Assembly (NCBI GenBank): GCA_029256085.1
Contig: JAQSYP010000001.1
Location: forward strand, 434,001-498,000
Direction of reading: 5' to 3'
DNA length: 64,000 bases
DNA from: Caryophanales bacterium
GTDB taxonomy: Bacteria > Bacillota > Bacilli > CAJFEE01
The notes under the pieces were generated by a model, which saw only the letters and a list, made by a program, of their open reading frames with translations, made no database searches and was not told the origin of the DNA. Shown piece after piece: positions 34,729 to 43,596 of the stretch. How positions within the stretch are numbered: position 1 is the stretch's first letter; the number at the start of each line of letters is the position of its first letter. A program made the translations under genes and the position numbers.

Positions 34729-35847
34729 GTGATTAATGAAAAGCGAATTGTAGACCAATTTTTACATTTAGTTCAGATAGATTCTGAGTCACGAAATGAG
34801 ACCGAAATTGCCAAATACTTAAAAGATGTATTTATTGGACTTGGTCTAACAGTTTTAGAGGACGATTCAAAGGAAGTTACAAATTTTGGCGCAGGAAATT
34901 TAATTTGTACACTAAAGGCAAATAAAAATGGCGTTGATCCAATTTACTTTACTTGTCACATGGACACTGTTGTACCTGGTAAAAATGTTAAACCTTCTAT
35001 TAAAGACGGCGTGATTGTTACAGACGGAACGACAATTCTAGGTGCAGACGATAAAGCTGGAATTGCTGCAATGATTGAAGCTATTACAGTTTTAAAGGAA
35101 AATAATATTGAACATGGCGATGTACAATTTGTAATTACTGTTGGTGAGGAATCAGGTCTTGTAGGCTCAAAAGCTATGGATCCAAAGCTTCTTAAGGCGA
35201 AATATGGATTTGCGCTAGATAGTGATGGACCTGTAGGTGATATTATTGTTGCTGCTCCTACGCAAGCTCGAATTGAAGCAACTGTATTTGGTAAAACCGC
35301 ACATGCAGGTGTTGCACCAGAAAAAGGGATTTCAGCAATAACTGTTGCTGCCAAAGCAATTTCACGTATGCCTCTTGGTAGAATTGATGAGGAAACAACT
35401 GCTAATATTGGCCGCTTTGAAGGTGGTTCACAAACAAATATTGTATGTGATAAAGTTACTATTCTAGCTGAGGCTAGATCATTAATTCATGACAAAATGG
35501 AACAGCAAGTTTTAAAAATGAAAGAGGCTTTTGAATCAGCTACAAATGAGTTTGGTGGTTCTGTTGATTTCAAGCACAAAGTCATGTATCCAGGCTTTAA
35601 ATTCTCCGATGGTGATCATGTTGTTGAAATTGCGAAAAAGGCTATTGCTAAAATTAATAGACCACATCGCTTATTAAAAAGTGGTGGGGGAAGTGATGCT
35701 AACGTTTTTGTTGGTCATGGCATTCCTACTGTGAATTTAGCTGTTGGATATGAAGAAATACATACTACTAACGAGAAAATGCCAATAAGTGAGTTAGTAA
35801 AAACGGCTGAACTTGTTACGGAAATTATTAAAACGGTTTGTGAGTAG
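34729..35847 (+). CDS. yqjE: M20/M25 family metallopeptidase (tripeptidase-like, YqjE)
   Basis: The 372-residue cytoplasmic peptidase resembles peptidase T. Visible are the zinc ligands TCHMDTVVPG, GADDKAGIAAM and VGEESGLVGSKAM, the dimerisation domain (about 180-290) and the C-terminal SGGGSDANVFVGHGIPTVNLAVGYEEIHTTNEKMPI with the last His ligand. Initiation is at GTG 34729 after TTGGAGGA. It is followed closely by the RNase Z gene. Confidence 0.93.
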   Translation: MINEKRIVDQFLHLVQIDSESRNETEIAKYLKDVFIGLGLTVLEDDSKEVTNFGAGNLICTLKANKNGVDPIYFTCHMDTVVPGKNVKPSIKDGVIVTDGTTILGADDKAGIAAMIEAITVLKENNIEHGDVQFVITVGEESGLVGSKAMDPKLLKAKYGFALDSDGPVGDIIVAAPTQARIEATVFGKTAHAGVAPEKGISAITVAAKAISRMPLGRIDEETTANIGRFEGGSQTNIVCDKVTILAEARSLIHDKMEQQVLKMKEAFESATNEFGGSVDFKHKVMYPGFKFSDGDHVVEIAKKAIAKINRPHRLLKSGGGSDANVFVGHGIPTVNLAVGYEEIHTTNEKMPISELVKTAELVTEIIKTVCE

Positions 35848-35867
35848 AAACTGAATGAGGTAATCAA

Positions 35868-36791
35868 ATGGAATTAATTTTTTTAGGTACTGGTGCTGGG
35901 GTTCCATCTAAAGGAAGAAACGTATCATCATTTGCCTTGCAAATGTTTAATAAAAACAACTCAACGTGGCTATTTGATTGCGGGGAAGCAACTCAGCATC
36001 GGATACTTTATACAAATATAAAACCAAGAAAAATTGATAAAATATTTATTTCACATTTACACGGTGACCATATTTTTGGAATACCAGGACTACTCGGAAG
36101 TAGATCTTTTCAAGATGGTACGACACCTTTATCAATTTATGGGCCAAAGGGTATTAAGGAATTTGTGAGCGTTTCACTTCAAACTAGTGAAACAAAACTT
36201 AAATATGATCTAATTATTGAAGAATTTGATAATGATGGAAAAATCTTTGAAGATGATAACTATACTGTGTACGTTAAAAAATTATTACATGGTGTTAGTT
36301 CGTTTGGGTTTCGGGTTGAAGAAAAGGATATTCCAGGTGAACTTCTTGTTAATGAATTAAAACAGATTGGGATTAAACCAGGACCACTTTATAGTAAAAT
36401 AAAAAATGGTGAAACAATTACGTTAGATAACGGAGAAGTAATAGACGGTAAAAACTTTGTTGGTCCAAACAAAAAAGGTAGAGTTATTACATATATTGGT
36501 GATACAAAGGTCTGTGAACAAATTGTTGAGCTTGCAAGGGATTGTGATGTGCTTATTCATGAATGCACTTTTTCGGCTGCTGATGAAAAACAAGCATCAG
36601 AATACTATCATTGCACTTCAACCCAAGCAGCAACTTCTGCAAAATTATCAAATGCAAAGGTTCTTTTGCTAACACATATTAGTTCACGATACCAAGGTGA
36701 GATGTGTAATCAATTAGTTAATGAAGCAAGGGAAATCTTTGAGGAATCCTTTATAGCTAGTGATTTTTTTAGTTTTACGATAAACAGGTAG
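35868..36791 (+). CDS. rnz: Ribonuclease Z
   Basis: RNase Z matures tRNA 3' ends. The 307-residue protein is a full-length short-form enzyme with [21 protein letters not shown], the zinc motif [18 protein letters not shown] (about 61-78), a central exosite-containing region, and [29 protein letters not shown] plus [10 protein letters not shown]. It lies 20 bases after the peptidase gene. Confidence 0.97.
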   Translation: MELIFLGTGAGVPSKGRNVSSFALQMFNKNNSTWLFDCGEATQHRILYTNIKPRKIDKIFISHLHGDHIFGIPGLLGSRSFQDGTTPLSIYGPKGIKEFVSVSLQTSETKLKYDLIIEEFDNDGKIFEDDNYTVYVKKLLHGVSSFGFRVEEKDIPGELLVNELKQIGIKPGPLYSKIKNGETITLDNGEVIDGKNFVGPNKKGRVITYIGDTKVCEQIVELARDCDVLIHECTFSAADEKQASEYYHCTSTQAATSAKLSNAKVLLLTHISSRYQGEMCNQLVNEAREIFEESFIASDFFSFTINR

Positions 36792-36816
36792 ATTCTAGAC
36801 GGAGAGTGAGCAAAGG

Positions 36817-37779
36817 TTGTCAAATGTAATTGAGGTATTACCTAATATTTTTCAAATTACCTTACCAGTACCTTTTTCAATTGGCGTTGTTCACGTGTAT
36901 TTAGTTAAAGGTGAAGATTTAACTTTAATCGACTGTGGTGTCAAAGATGATAAGTCTCTTGAAATTTTAGAAACAAGTTTGAATACTTTAAATTTAAAAA
37001 TTTCCGATATTAGTAGAGTATTTATAACACACCACCACCCAGACCACTGTGGCGGATTAGCATACTTTAATCCTGATACAGAGATTGTCGGCCATAAATT
37101 TAACGAACCTTGGATTACACAAGAGACATCATTCCTTGAGAATGCGCGTACTAATTTTATTGACGAAGTTACTAGAATAGGGGTTCCTATTGAATATATT
37201 GGTGATGATGACTATATCACTGATGATTTAAATTTTTCGTCAAAGTCCCAGTTGACTAGAATAGTTAGCGATGGTGATTTTGTTAGTGATTTTAAAGTAC
37301 ACTATACACCAGGCCATGCCTCTAGCCATATTGTACTTCTTAGGGAAACTGATGGGGTCTTATTTGGTGGCGACATACTTCTTAGTAACGTTGCAGTTAC
37401 CCCATTTATTGAACTCGATAAAGATGGTGGTCGTTACAAGTCTTCTATTTTATATTATGAATCATTAAATAAGCTTTCAGAGCTTCCTATTAAGACGATT
37501 CTTCCAAGTCATGGTGATATTATTACTAATCACAACCAACTTATAAATGTTAGAATCAAGCAATTCCAGAAACGTGTGAAAAGGGCTCTAGACATTATTA
37601 AAACTGAAGGTAGTTTAACTCCATTCGAATTAAGCTTAAAGTTATTTAATGAGGCTACTGTTAAAAAACAGTTTAGTGTTACTGTATCCGAGGCATTAGG
37701 ACATATCGATTATCTTGAAAATCAAGGATTAATTTCTATGAATCTAGTTAATAATAAATATTATGTTGTTGCTAACTAA
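36817..37779 (+). CDS. yqjP: MBL-fold metallohydrolase (YqjP type)
   Basis: The 320-residue protein has the beta-lactamase-fold motif FITHHHPDHCGGLAYF (about 69-84), YTPGHASSHIVLL and LFGGDILLSN, and a C-terminal winged-helix extension (ALDIIKTEGSLTPFELSLKLF) found in this subfamily. The substrate is unknown; related enzymes are thioesterases or glyoxalase II-like. Initiation is at TTG 36817. It corresponds to yqjP before yqjQ in B. subtilis. Confidence 0.88.
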   Translation: MSNVIEVLPNIFQITLPVPFSIGVVHVYLVKGEDLTLIDCGVKDDKSLEILETSLNTLNLKISDISRVFITHHHPDHCGGLAYFNPDTEIVGHKFNEPWITQETSFLENARTNFIDEVTRIGVPIEYIGDDDYITDDLNFSSKSQLTRIVSDGDFVSDFKVHYTPGHASSHIVLLRETDGVLFGGDILLSNVAVTPFIELDKDGGRYKSSILYYESLNKLSELPIKTILPSHGDIITNHNQLINVRIKQFQKRVKRALDIIKTEGSLTPFELSLKLFNEATVKKQFSVTVSEALGHIDYLENQGLISMNLVNNKYYVVAN

Positions 37780-37783
37780 ATAA

Positions 37784-37826
37784 AAATAATACTCTTCCTT
37801 TAATTTAAGGAAGAGTATTATTTTTT
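37784..37826 (+). terminator. Intrinsic terminator after yqjP
   Basis: AATACTCTTCCTT and AAGGAAGAGTATT form a perfect stem of about 15 bp followed by T6. Confidence 0.9.
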
Positions 37827-37999
37827 AGCTGGAGTTTGCTAAACACCATTAGACGAATCATTTTTGGAAGATAATGACAATTAGTTAAATCAAATGTAAA
37901 CTAATGTTTATATAATAAAAGAAATTAAAGTCGTATCGGATTAGTAATAATATCTTAAGTCGATAATATGTTTATACATAATAATTGGAGTTGTTTAGT

Positions 38000-38779
38000 T
38001 TGAGTAAATGCATTTTAATTACTGGTGCCTCGAGTGGGATAGGAAAAAGCCTAGCATTTGAAGCTGCTAGTAGAGGTTACAAACCAATCCTAGTTGCAAG
38101 AAGCTTTGAAAAATTACAATTAATATCATGTGAAATAAATTCGCAATTTGGTGTTTCAGCAGCATGCTATCATCTAGACGTTTCAGACGTTGAAGCTGTC
38201 TCTGAAATCTTTAAAATTATTGTAAAGGATCATGAAAGGGTTGACGTTTTAATTAATAATGCGGGGTACGGCATTTTTGAGTATCTTAAAGAGTCTTCGT
38301 TAACTGATATAAAAGGTATGATTGATGTTAATGTTGTTGGTCTTATCGCTTGTTCAAAAGAAATTATTTCTCATTTTATTAAGAACGGCAAAGGTCATAT
38401 TATCAATGTAGCGTCTATTGCCGGAAAACTTGCTACTCCGAAAGCAAGTGTTTATGCTGCAACTAAACATGCGGTTCTTGGATTCACTAATGCATTAAGG
38501 CTGGAACTTAAAGACAAAAATATTTTTGTCACAGCAGTTAACCCAGGCCCGATCAGAACTAATTTCTTTAGTATTGCAGATAAAGAAGGTATGTATGCTA
38601 AAAGTATGGAACGATTGATGCTTGACCCAGATGACGTTGCAAAAGCAATCATTAATAGCATTGAGAAACCAACAAGAGAACTAAATCTCCCGTTCTGGAT
38701 GGGATGGGGCGCTAAATTATACCAGTTGTCGCCAGCACTTTTTGAGAAATTAGCTGGCAGAAGCTTAAAAAGAAAGTAG
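38000..38779 (+). CDS. yqjQ: Short-chain dehydrogenase/reductase (YqjQ type)
   Basis: The 259-residue classical SDR has the cofactor motif ITGASSGIGKSLAFEAASRG, the structural NNAGYG, the catalytic Ser in NVASIAGK and the Tyr-X3-Lys YAATKHA, then NPGPIRTNF. The start at TTG 38000 is chosen because TTGGAG at 37985-37990 is the ribosome site; the first in-frame TTG at 37985 lies inside it. The substrate is unknown. Confidence 0.92.
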   Translation: MSKCILITGASSGIGKSLAFEAASRGYKPILVARSFEKLQLISCEINSQFGVSAACYHLDVSDVEAVSEIFKIIVKDHERVDVLINNAGYGIFEYLKESSLTDIKGMIDVNVVGLIACSKEIISHFIKNGKGHIINVASIAGKLATPKASVYAATKHAVLGFTNALRLELKDKNIFVTAVNPGPIRTNFFSIADKEGMYAKSMERLMLDPDDVAKAIINSIEKPTRELNLPFWMGWGAKLYQLSPALFEKLAGRSLKRK

Positions 38780-38783
38780 TTAA

Positions 38784-38810
38784 CACCGATTTCAAATCGG
38801 TGTTTTTTAC
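38784..38810. terminator. Terminator between yqjQ and the convergent membrane-protein gene
   Basis: AACACCGATTT and AAATCGGTGTT form a perfect stem with T6; the structure also covers the end of the reverse-strand gene. Confidence 0.85.
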
Positions 38811-39226
38811 ATAGTCTTATATCTTTTTAACTGCCTAATAACATCATCTAAATCTTTTTCAAATAAATAGTATGGTATTTCGATTGTCTCCTCACTAGAA
38901 ATAATATGAAGTACAGGGAAAATAGTTTTTACATTTCGATTAATATTTTTGTAGCCAATACTTTTTATATCATTTATAACAATACTCTTGTTTTCAAAGA
39001 AATTTGTATAACTAAACGTTTCACCATCAATAATAATTTTGTTTGAATACATGTAAATAATTATTAACAAAGCTATTAAGTACAATAAACCAGCACTTAA
39101 TAATACCTCTTTACTTATATAACCACTATTACGTTGAAAATTTTGAATTAATCCACTCGTTATTATCCCTATAAGTATTGTCGAAATTGTATTTGTAAAA
39201 ATTCCATACGCTCTCTTAATATACAT
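38807..39226 (-). CDS. Hypothetical membrane protein with PH-like C-terminal domain
   Basis: The 139-residue product has two membrane helices (about residues 11-28 and 42-58) followed by a beta-rich soluble part (NKIIIDGETFSYTNFFENKSIVINDIKSIGYKN). This layout resembles small bacterial PH-domain (YdbT/DUF5673-like) membrane proteins, but the assignment is by appearance only. GGGAGTGG precedes the ATG. No function is proposed. Confidence 0.7.
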   Translation of the reverse strand: MYIKRAYGIFTNTISTILIGIITSGLIQNFQRNSGYISKEVLLSAGLLYLIALLIIIYMYSNKIIIDGETFSYTNFFENKSIVINDIKSIGYKNINRNVKTIFPVLHIISSEETIEIPYYLFEKDLDDVIRQLKRYKTM

Positions 39227-39245
39227 AAATTACCACTCCCTCATG

Positions 39246-39299
39246 TTGAAATCGAACGCATATTCGTATAAAATATTCATATAATAAGAACAAGTGTTC
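39246..39299 (+). promoter_or_regulatory. Two LexA (SOS) boxes at the uvrX-like promoter
   Basis: CGAACGCATATTCG (39253-39266) matches the Bacillus SOS box CGAAC-N4-GTTCG with one change, and GAACAAGTGTTC (39288-39299) matches its core exactly. TTGAAA (39246) and TATAAA (39267) flank the first box, and TATAAT lies at 39280-39285, so LexA would cover the promoter. Confidence 0.75.
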
Positions 39300-39369
39300 T
39301 TTTGGCGATGCGGTTTTTATATAGTTATTCAAAAAAGTAAAAATTGCTAATTAGGTTAGGTGGTAAAAA

Positions 39370-40629
39370 GTGATAGATTATACGACTATGCCGCAGCAAA
39401 AAATTTTATGCATAGATATGAAAAGCTTTTACGCAAGTTGTTCTGCCGTAATGCTTGGCTTAAATCCTCTAGAGTGCTATCTAGCAGTTGTAGGTGATGT
39501 TAATCATGAGGGCAGCATTGTTCTTGCAGCTTCTCCACAATTAAAAAAGGAATATGGAATTAAAACAGGCTCAAGAAAGTTTGAGATTCCCTTGGATGAT
39601 AAAATCATTGTTGTTAATCCAAAGATGAGAACGTATTTAACAATTTCAACAGAAATAACTAGGCTTTTTCAAAGGTATGTCCCACCGAATTCTATTCACG
39701 TTTACAGCGTTGATGAAAGCTTTATTCGTGTTGATGGTTGTGAAAATATTTGGGGAGATGCTATGGAAATAGCTAGGAAAATAAAACTGGAGTTAGAGCA
39801 AACGTTTGGACTCCCTTGTTCAATTGGAATTGGTCCGAATATGCTCTTGTCAAAACTATGTTTAGATTTAGAAGCAAAAAAAGTGGGGATAAGTGAATGG
39901 ACGTATGAAGATATTTCTAAAAAACTATGGCCAGTGTCTCCTCTAAAAGAGATGTGGGGGATCGGTTCCCAAACGCAAAAATCTTTAAATAGGATGGGTA
40001 TTTTTACAGTTGGAGAACTTGCCAATTATTCGTTAGATAAACTCGAAAAAAAGTTCGGGATCATGGGTAGTCAGCTGTATTTCCATGCCTGGGGTATTGA
40101 TTTATCCGAGTTAGGAGAGCCAGTGTGGCATAGTCAAATTAGCTTCGGAAAAAGTCAAATATTAATGCGTGACTACAAAGAGCGAGACGAAATAGAAACT
40201 GTTATCCTAGAAATGAGTGAAGAAGTCGCGAGGCGTGCTAGGACGGCAAAAAAGGCAGGAAGAACGATTAGCTTCGGTGTCGCATATAGCCGTGATGAAG
40301 GTGGTGGAGGATTCTATCGTTCATACACATTAGATGATCCTACGAACATAACTAAAGAAATATACGAAGTATGTTTGAAGCTTTTTAATACGTTTTATGA
40401 AAATAAAATTGTTAGACAAATTCAAATGGCACTTTCAAATATTGTTGATGATGAAGCAATGCAATTAAACTTATTTGCACCTACTAGAAATAAGGAAAGA
40501 AAATTAGGATATGTAGTTGATAATATTCGCAAGCGATATGGTTCAAGGGCACTACTTAGGGCAGTATCATATACCGATGCGGGAACAGCTGTTCATAGAA
40601 GTAAGCTCGTTGGTGGTCATAAAGAATAG
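39370..40629 (+). CDS. yqjW: Y-family DNA polymerase, UvrX/YqjW type
   Basis: Translesion polymerases of this branch act in damage-induced mutagenesis. The 419 residues show the catalytic carboxylates in CIDMKSFYASCSAV (about 15-28) and YSVDESFIRVDG, the IGIGPNMLLSKL motif, helix-hairpin-helix region MWGIGSQTQKSLNRMGIFTVGELANYSLDKL, and the little-finger domain. The long first loop (LGLNPLECYLAVVGD) is typical of the YqjW/UvrX subgroup. Initiation is at GTG 39370 after AGGTGG. SOS boxes lie upstream and a YolD gene follows, as in B. subtilis. Confidence 0.95.
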   Translation: MIDYTTMPQQKILCIDMKSFYASCSAVMLGLNPLECYLAVVGDVNHEGSIVLAASPQLKKEYGIKTGSRKFEIPLDDKIIVVNPKMRTYLTISTEITRLFQRYVPPNSIHVYSVDESFIRVDGCENIWGDAMEIARKIKLELEQTFGLPCSIGIGPNMLLSKLCLDLEAKKVGISEWTYEDISKKLWPVSPLKEMWGIGSQTQKSLNRMGIFTVGELANYSLDKLEKKFGIMGSQLYFHAWGIDLSELGEPVWHSQISFGKSQILMRDYKERDEIETVILEMSEEVARRARTAKKAGRTISFGVAYSRDEGGGGFYRSYTLDDPTNITKEIYEVCLKLFNTFYENKIVRQIQMALSNIVDDEAMQLNLFAPTRNKERKLGYVVDNIRKRYGSRALLRAVSYTDAGTAVHRSKLVGGHKE

Positions 40630-40638
40630 GAGAATATA

Positions 40639-40977
40639 ATGAAGATAAAGGATCGAGGCGTTATCAAATGGACATCATTAATGCTTCCTGAACATGTAAA
40701 GATGCTAAGGGATTGGAAATTAGAACAACATTGGGAACTGGAAAAAATGTTAGATGAGCATAAAAATGATGAACTAGATGAGATTCTAAAGCAGAGCTTT
40801 GAATCAGGAGACAAATTGAAAATAACGTATTATGACAAGATTAATTTTAAACACGAAGTTATAATAGGTAATATTAGTGGTGTCGATATATTAGCTGGAA
40901 TTATATGGTTAGAAAATTCAGATGGAAAAACTGTAAAAGTAAGCTCAAAAGCAGTTGTTGATATTAAATTAATTTAA
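40639..40977 (+). CDS. YolD-like family protein
   Basis: The 112-residue protein begins IKDRGVIKWTSLMLPEHVKMLRDW, the YolD signature, and ends with a small beta-rich part (GNISGVDILAGIIWLENSDGKTVKVSSKAVVDIKLI). YolD-like proteins accompany YqjW/UvrX polymerases and are thought to act like UmuD-type partners; the biochemical role is unproven. It follows the polymerase gene by nine bases, and the same SOS promoter would serve both. Confidence 0.9.
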   Translation: MKIKDRGVIKWTSLMLPEHVKMLRDWKLEQHWELEKMLDEHKNDELDEILKQSFESGDKLKITYYDKINFKHEVIIGNISGVDILAGIIWLENSDGKTVKVSSKAVVDIKLI

Positions 40978-41006
40978 AAATCCCTCAGGGCTCTGAGGGA
41001 TTATTT
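40977..41006. terminator. Bidirectional terminator between yolD and the CDGSH gene
   Basis: AATCCCTCAG and CTGAGGGATT form a perfect 10-bp stem with a four-base loop, A-rich on one side and TATTT on the other. Confidence 0.85.
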
Positions 41007-41198
41007 AGAACGTACCTTTGATTCATATACACCTTTATGGGAACCATCACAAAATGGTGCATTTTTAGTTAATCCACAACGACAAAGAAAACATTTTTCC
41101 TTAATTTCAAGCAGATTACCTTCACCATCTAATACTTCTACCTTTCCAGTAATAAGTAACGGACCATTATCACGTGAAGTAATTTTAACATTTTCCAT
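41001..41198 (-). CDS. CDGSH-type iron-sulfur protein
   Basis: The 65-residue product carries the C-x-C-x-n-C-D-G-S-H cluster motif: CFLCRCGLTKNAPFCDGSHKG (about residues 37-57), giving the three Cys and one His that bind a 2Fe-2S cluster. An N-terminal beta segment (ENVKITSRDNGPLLITGKVEVLDGEGN) is usual for stand-alone bacterial members. GGGGGGAATGA precedes the ATG. Its role is probably electron transfer or cluster donation; the partner is unknown. Confidence 0.9.
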   Translation of the reverse strand: MENVKITSRDNGPLLITGKVEVLDGEGNLLEIKEKCFLCRCGLTKNAPFCDGSHKGVYESKVRSK

Positions 41199-41213
41199 TA
41201 ACTCATTCCCCCC

Positions 41214-42119
41214 TTAGGAAATAGAATTTGATTTCAGAAAATCATCAATAGCAGCTTCATAGCTAGAGCGATTTTCATTAAGTGCACAAGCGTGCTTACC
41301 GTATTCAGCTATGTAAAGGACTTTATTATCACGTTTCTTTTCATAAAGGTTCTTTGAATGAAAGCTAAGTGTATAATCGTCGTTGCAACAATGAATTAGT
41401 AATATTGGGTTATTAATATTTTTAATAGCAGAAACCGGTGAAACACTACTTAGCCAATATTTATCCCGAAAAAAAACAAAAAGCTTTGATAAATGGAAAA
41501 AAGGAAACACAGGAAGATTATAGATTTTTTTAAGTTGATATTTTAATTGTATTTCAAGATCAACAAAAGCAGAATCACAAATATAGAAATTACAACGATC
41601 ATCAAGTTCTCCAGCATAAAGGATAATTGTCGCAGCCCCCATGGATTCGCCGTGAATTCCTAAAATAATATCATCACCAAACTTACCATACACCCAATCA
41701 ACAATGCTTTTTAAATCAAACTTTTCATAATAACCATAGCTTGTAGTTGTACCACCAGACTTTCCATGACGACGATGCTCATAGAGTAGCACGTTAAATC
41801 CTCTTTTTAAGAACAATTCTGCATACTTATAAGAGTTAAGACTATTAACCGTAACACCATGACTAAGAATTATGAATTTATTTTTATTTTCATAAGGCTT
41901 AAAAAAAGTACATGATAATTTGTAACCAAATCTAGAATTAATATAAAATTGTTCACAATCTAAACTATTAAAAAATGATTTATCAAACTTATGTCCTAAA
42001 ACTTCTCTATTATATATAAAATCATCACTTTTCTTTTGAATAAACATGATTCGTGAGCTAAAATAATAACCAATAGCAGAGAGAATACAAGTAATAAAGA
42101 CTACTATATATAAGTACAT
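41214..42119 (-). CDS. yqkD: Alpha/beta hydrolase with N-terminal membrane anchor (YqkD type)
   Basis: The 301-residue protein has an N-terminal membrane helix (YLYIVVFITCILSAIGYYF) and an alpha/beta hydrolase domain: oxyanion region ILSHGVTVN, nucleophile elbow GIHGESMGA (Ser), the acid region LLIHCCNDDYT and the catalytic His in YGKHAC. The start at 42119 has AGGGGTGAA upstream. YqkD with neighbouring yqkE occurs in the same order in B. subtilis. Substrate unknown. Confidence 0.88.
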   Translation of the reverse strand: MYLYIVVFITCILSAIGYYFSSRIMFIQKKSDDFIYNREVLGHKFDKSFFNSLDCEQFYINSRFGYKLSCTFFKPYENKNKFIILSHGVTVNSLNSYKYAELFLKRGFNVLLYEHRRHGKSGGTTTSYGYYEKFDLKSIVDWVYGKFGDDIILGIHGESMGAATIILYAGELDDRCNFYICDSAFVDLEIQLKYQLKKIYNLPVFPFFHLSKLFVFFRDKYWLSSVSPVSAIKNINNPILLIHCCNDDYTLSFHSKNLYEKKRDNKVLYIAEYGKHACALNENRSSYEAAIDDFLKSNSIS

Positions 42120-42155
42120 ATAATTCACCCCTAAATAAAATAATTGGAGGCCAAA

Positions 42156-42404
42156 ATGAAAAATAAAAGGCAAACAGCTAATATTAATTATACAGAAAAA
42201 GATAAGGCTACACTAAAAGAAATTATGCCAAAAAATTTATTGGAGCAACTTAAAAGTAAAAAGAATGAATTATTAAAGGCAGAAGAAGTAAGAATACAAG
42301 AAGAGAAGAAAAGGAAGCAGGAAGAAATCAAAGAACAAGAAAAAAATAAGACATTTGAAGAACTATTAAATGAGAGTAATATAGAATGGAAAAAATATAA
42401 ATAA
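42156..42404 (+). CDS. yqkE: Small charged coiled-coil protein, YqkE/DUF3886-like
   Basis: The 82-residue product is almost entirely charged helix (KSKKNELLKAEEVRIQEEKKRKQEE...). It ends FEELLNESNIEWKKYK, which matches DUF3886 proteins such as YqkE as I recall them. The start at ATG 42156 follows TTGGAGG; the in-frame TTG at 42144 is inside the ribosome site. It is divergent from yqkD. Function is unknown. Confidence 0.75.
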   Translation: MKNKRQTANINYTEKDKATLKEIMPKNLLEQLKSKKNELLKAEEVRIQEEKKRKQEEIKEQEKNKTFEELLNESNIEWKKYK

Positions 42405-42418
42405 GGAGACTTGATTAA

Positions 42419-42958
42419 ATGGATAAAAAAGCCCTATTAATAATAGATATGAGCAATGACTTTGTGCATGAAGATGGAACATTAACTGCAGGTGCTCCAG
42501 CCCAAAAAATTGTACAGTCAATATTAAATTCAGCAAATGAATTTATAAGTAATGAAGATCACGTTTTCATTTGTATGGATGAACACATAGAAGATGATGA
42601 GCACTTCAAATTATGGCCAGCACATAATATTAAAGGAACATGGGGTCAACAATTATATGGTGACTTACAAGAATGGTACGAAGCAAATCAAAATAATCCA
42701 CTAGTTCATTTCATACCTAAACCAGAATATGATGCGTTTCACGAAACTAATTTAACAAATCAACTTCGTGAGGTTGGTGTAAACACAGTTTGTCTTACAG
42801 GGGTATGCACAGATATTTGTGTGTTTTTAACAGCGTACGGTGCTTACAAAGAGAGATTTAAACTCGTAGTTTATAAAGACCAAACCGCAACTTTTACCGA
42901 GAACCATGAAAGCTTTTTAGAGCAAATGAAAACTGTGTTTTTAGCAGAGATTGTGTGA
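42419..42958 (+). CDS. Isochorismatase-family hydrolase, probable nicotinamidase
   Basis: The 179-residue protein has the cysteine hydrolase triad: Asp in LLIIDMSNDFVHEDG, Lys in HFIPKPEYDAF and Cys in LTGVCTDICVFLTA. MDEHIEDDEHFKLWPAHNIKGTWGQQLYGDL contains the D-x-H and H region that binds metal in nicotinamidases and resembles B. subtilis PncA. Nicotinamidase makes nicotinate for NAD salvage; this specificity is an inference. It lies just upstream of the ADP-ribose pyrophosphatase gene, also linked to NAD turnover. Confidence 0.8.
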   Translation: MDKKALLIIDMSNDFVHEDGTLTAGAPAQKIVQSILNSANEFISNEDHVFICMDEHIEDDEHFKLWPAHNIKGTWGQQLYGDLQEWYEANQNNPLVHFIPKPEYDAFHETNLTNQLREVGVNTVCLTGVCTDICVFLTAYGAYKERFKLVVYKDQTATFTENHESFLEQMKTVFLAEIV

Positions 42959-42965
42959 GGTAGCT

Positions 42966-43508
42966 ATGTACAAATATGAAGAAAAAACACTAAATCGTGA
43001 AGAAATATTTACTGGCAAAGTAATTAAAGTATTTAAAGATGAGGTCGAATTGCCAGACGGGAAAACTAGTACACGAGAAATAGTTAAGCATCCTGGTGCA
43101 GTCGCTGTAATTGCTCAAAATGATCAAGGTAAAATAATTCTCGTTGAACAATATAGAAAAGCATTAGAAAGACCACTTTTAGAGGTGCCTGCAGGGAAAA
43201 TTGAAGTCGGTGAATTACCTGAATTAACAGCTAAAAGAGAATTAGAAGAGGAAACGGGCTATGAGTGTGGATCTCTAGAATTAATGTATTCATTTTACAC
43301 ATCTCCTGGATTTGCAGATGAACTAATATACCTTTATGAGGCAAAGTACTGTAGGAAATTAGAGGATAGTGCAGGTCTTGATGAGGATGAGTTTGTGGAT
43401 ATTATTGAAGTTTCATTACAAGAAGCTGAGGTATTAATTAAAGAAGGTAGAATTAAGGATGCAAAAACAATAATCGCTATTCAATATTTAAAATCTAAAC
43501 TCTGTTAA
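42966..43508 (+). CDS. nudF: ADP-ribose pyrophosphatase (Nudix family)
   Basis: NudF hydrolyses ADP-ribose to AMP and ribose-5-phosphate. The 180 residues carry a perfect Nudix box, GKIEVGELPELTAKRELEEETGY (about 75-97), preceded by VIAQNDQGKIILVEQYRKALERPLLEVPA, the ADP-ribose pyrophosphatase signature. The start at ATG 42966 follows GAGGTAG; the TTG at 42951 overlaps the previous gene. It corresponds to B. subtilis yqkG. Confidence 0.95.
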   Translation: MYKYEEKTLNREEIFTGKVIKVFKDEVELPDGKTSTREIVKHPGAVAVIAQNDQGKIILVEQYRKALERPLLEVPAGKIEVGELPELTAKRELEEETGYECGSLELMYSFYTSPGFADELIYLYEAKYCRKLEDSAGLDEDEFVDIIEVSLQEAEVLIKEGRIKDAKTIIAIQYLKSKLC

Positions 43509-43512
43509 TTCA

Positions 43513-43542
43513 AACTACCAATTAATTTTGGTAGTTTTTATT
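43513..43542 (+). terminator. Intrinsic terminator after nudF
   Basis: AAACTACCAA and TTGGTAGTTT form a 10-bp stem with a six-base loop, followed by TTATT. Confidence 0.85.
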
Positions 43543-43596
43543 CTATTTTTCATATACGCCTCATAGAATCTATTAAATCTAGATGGAGGTATGGAC

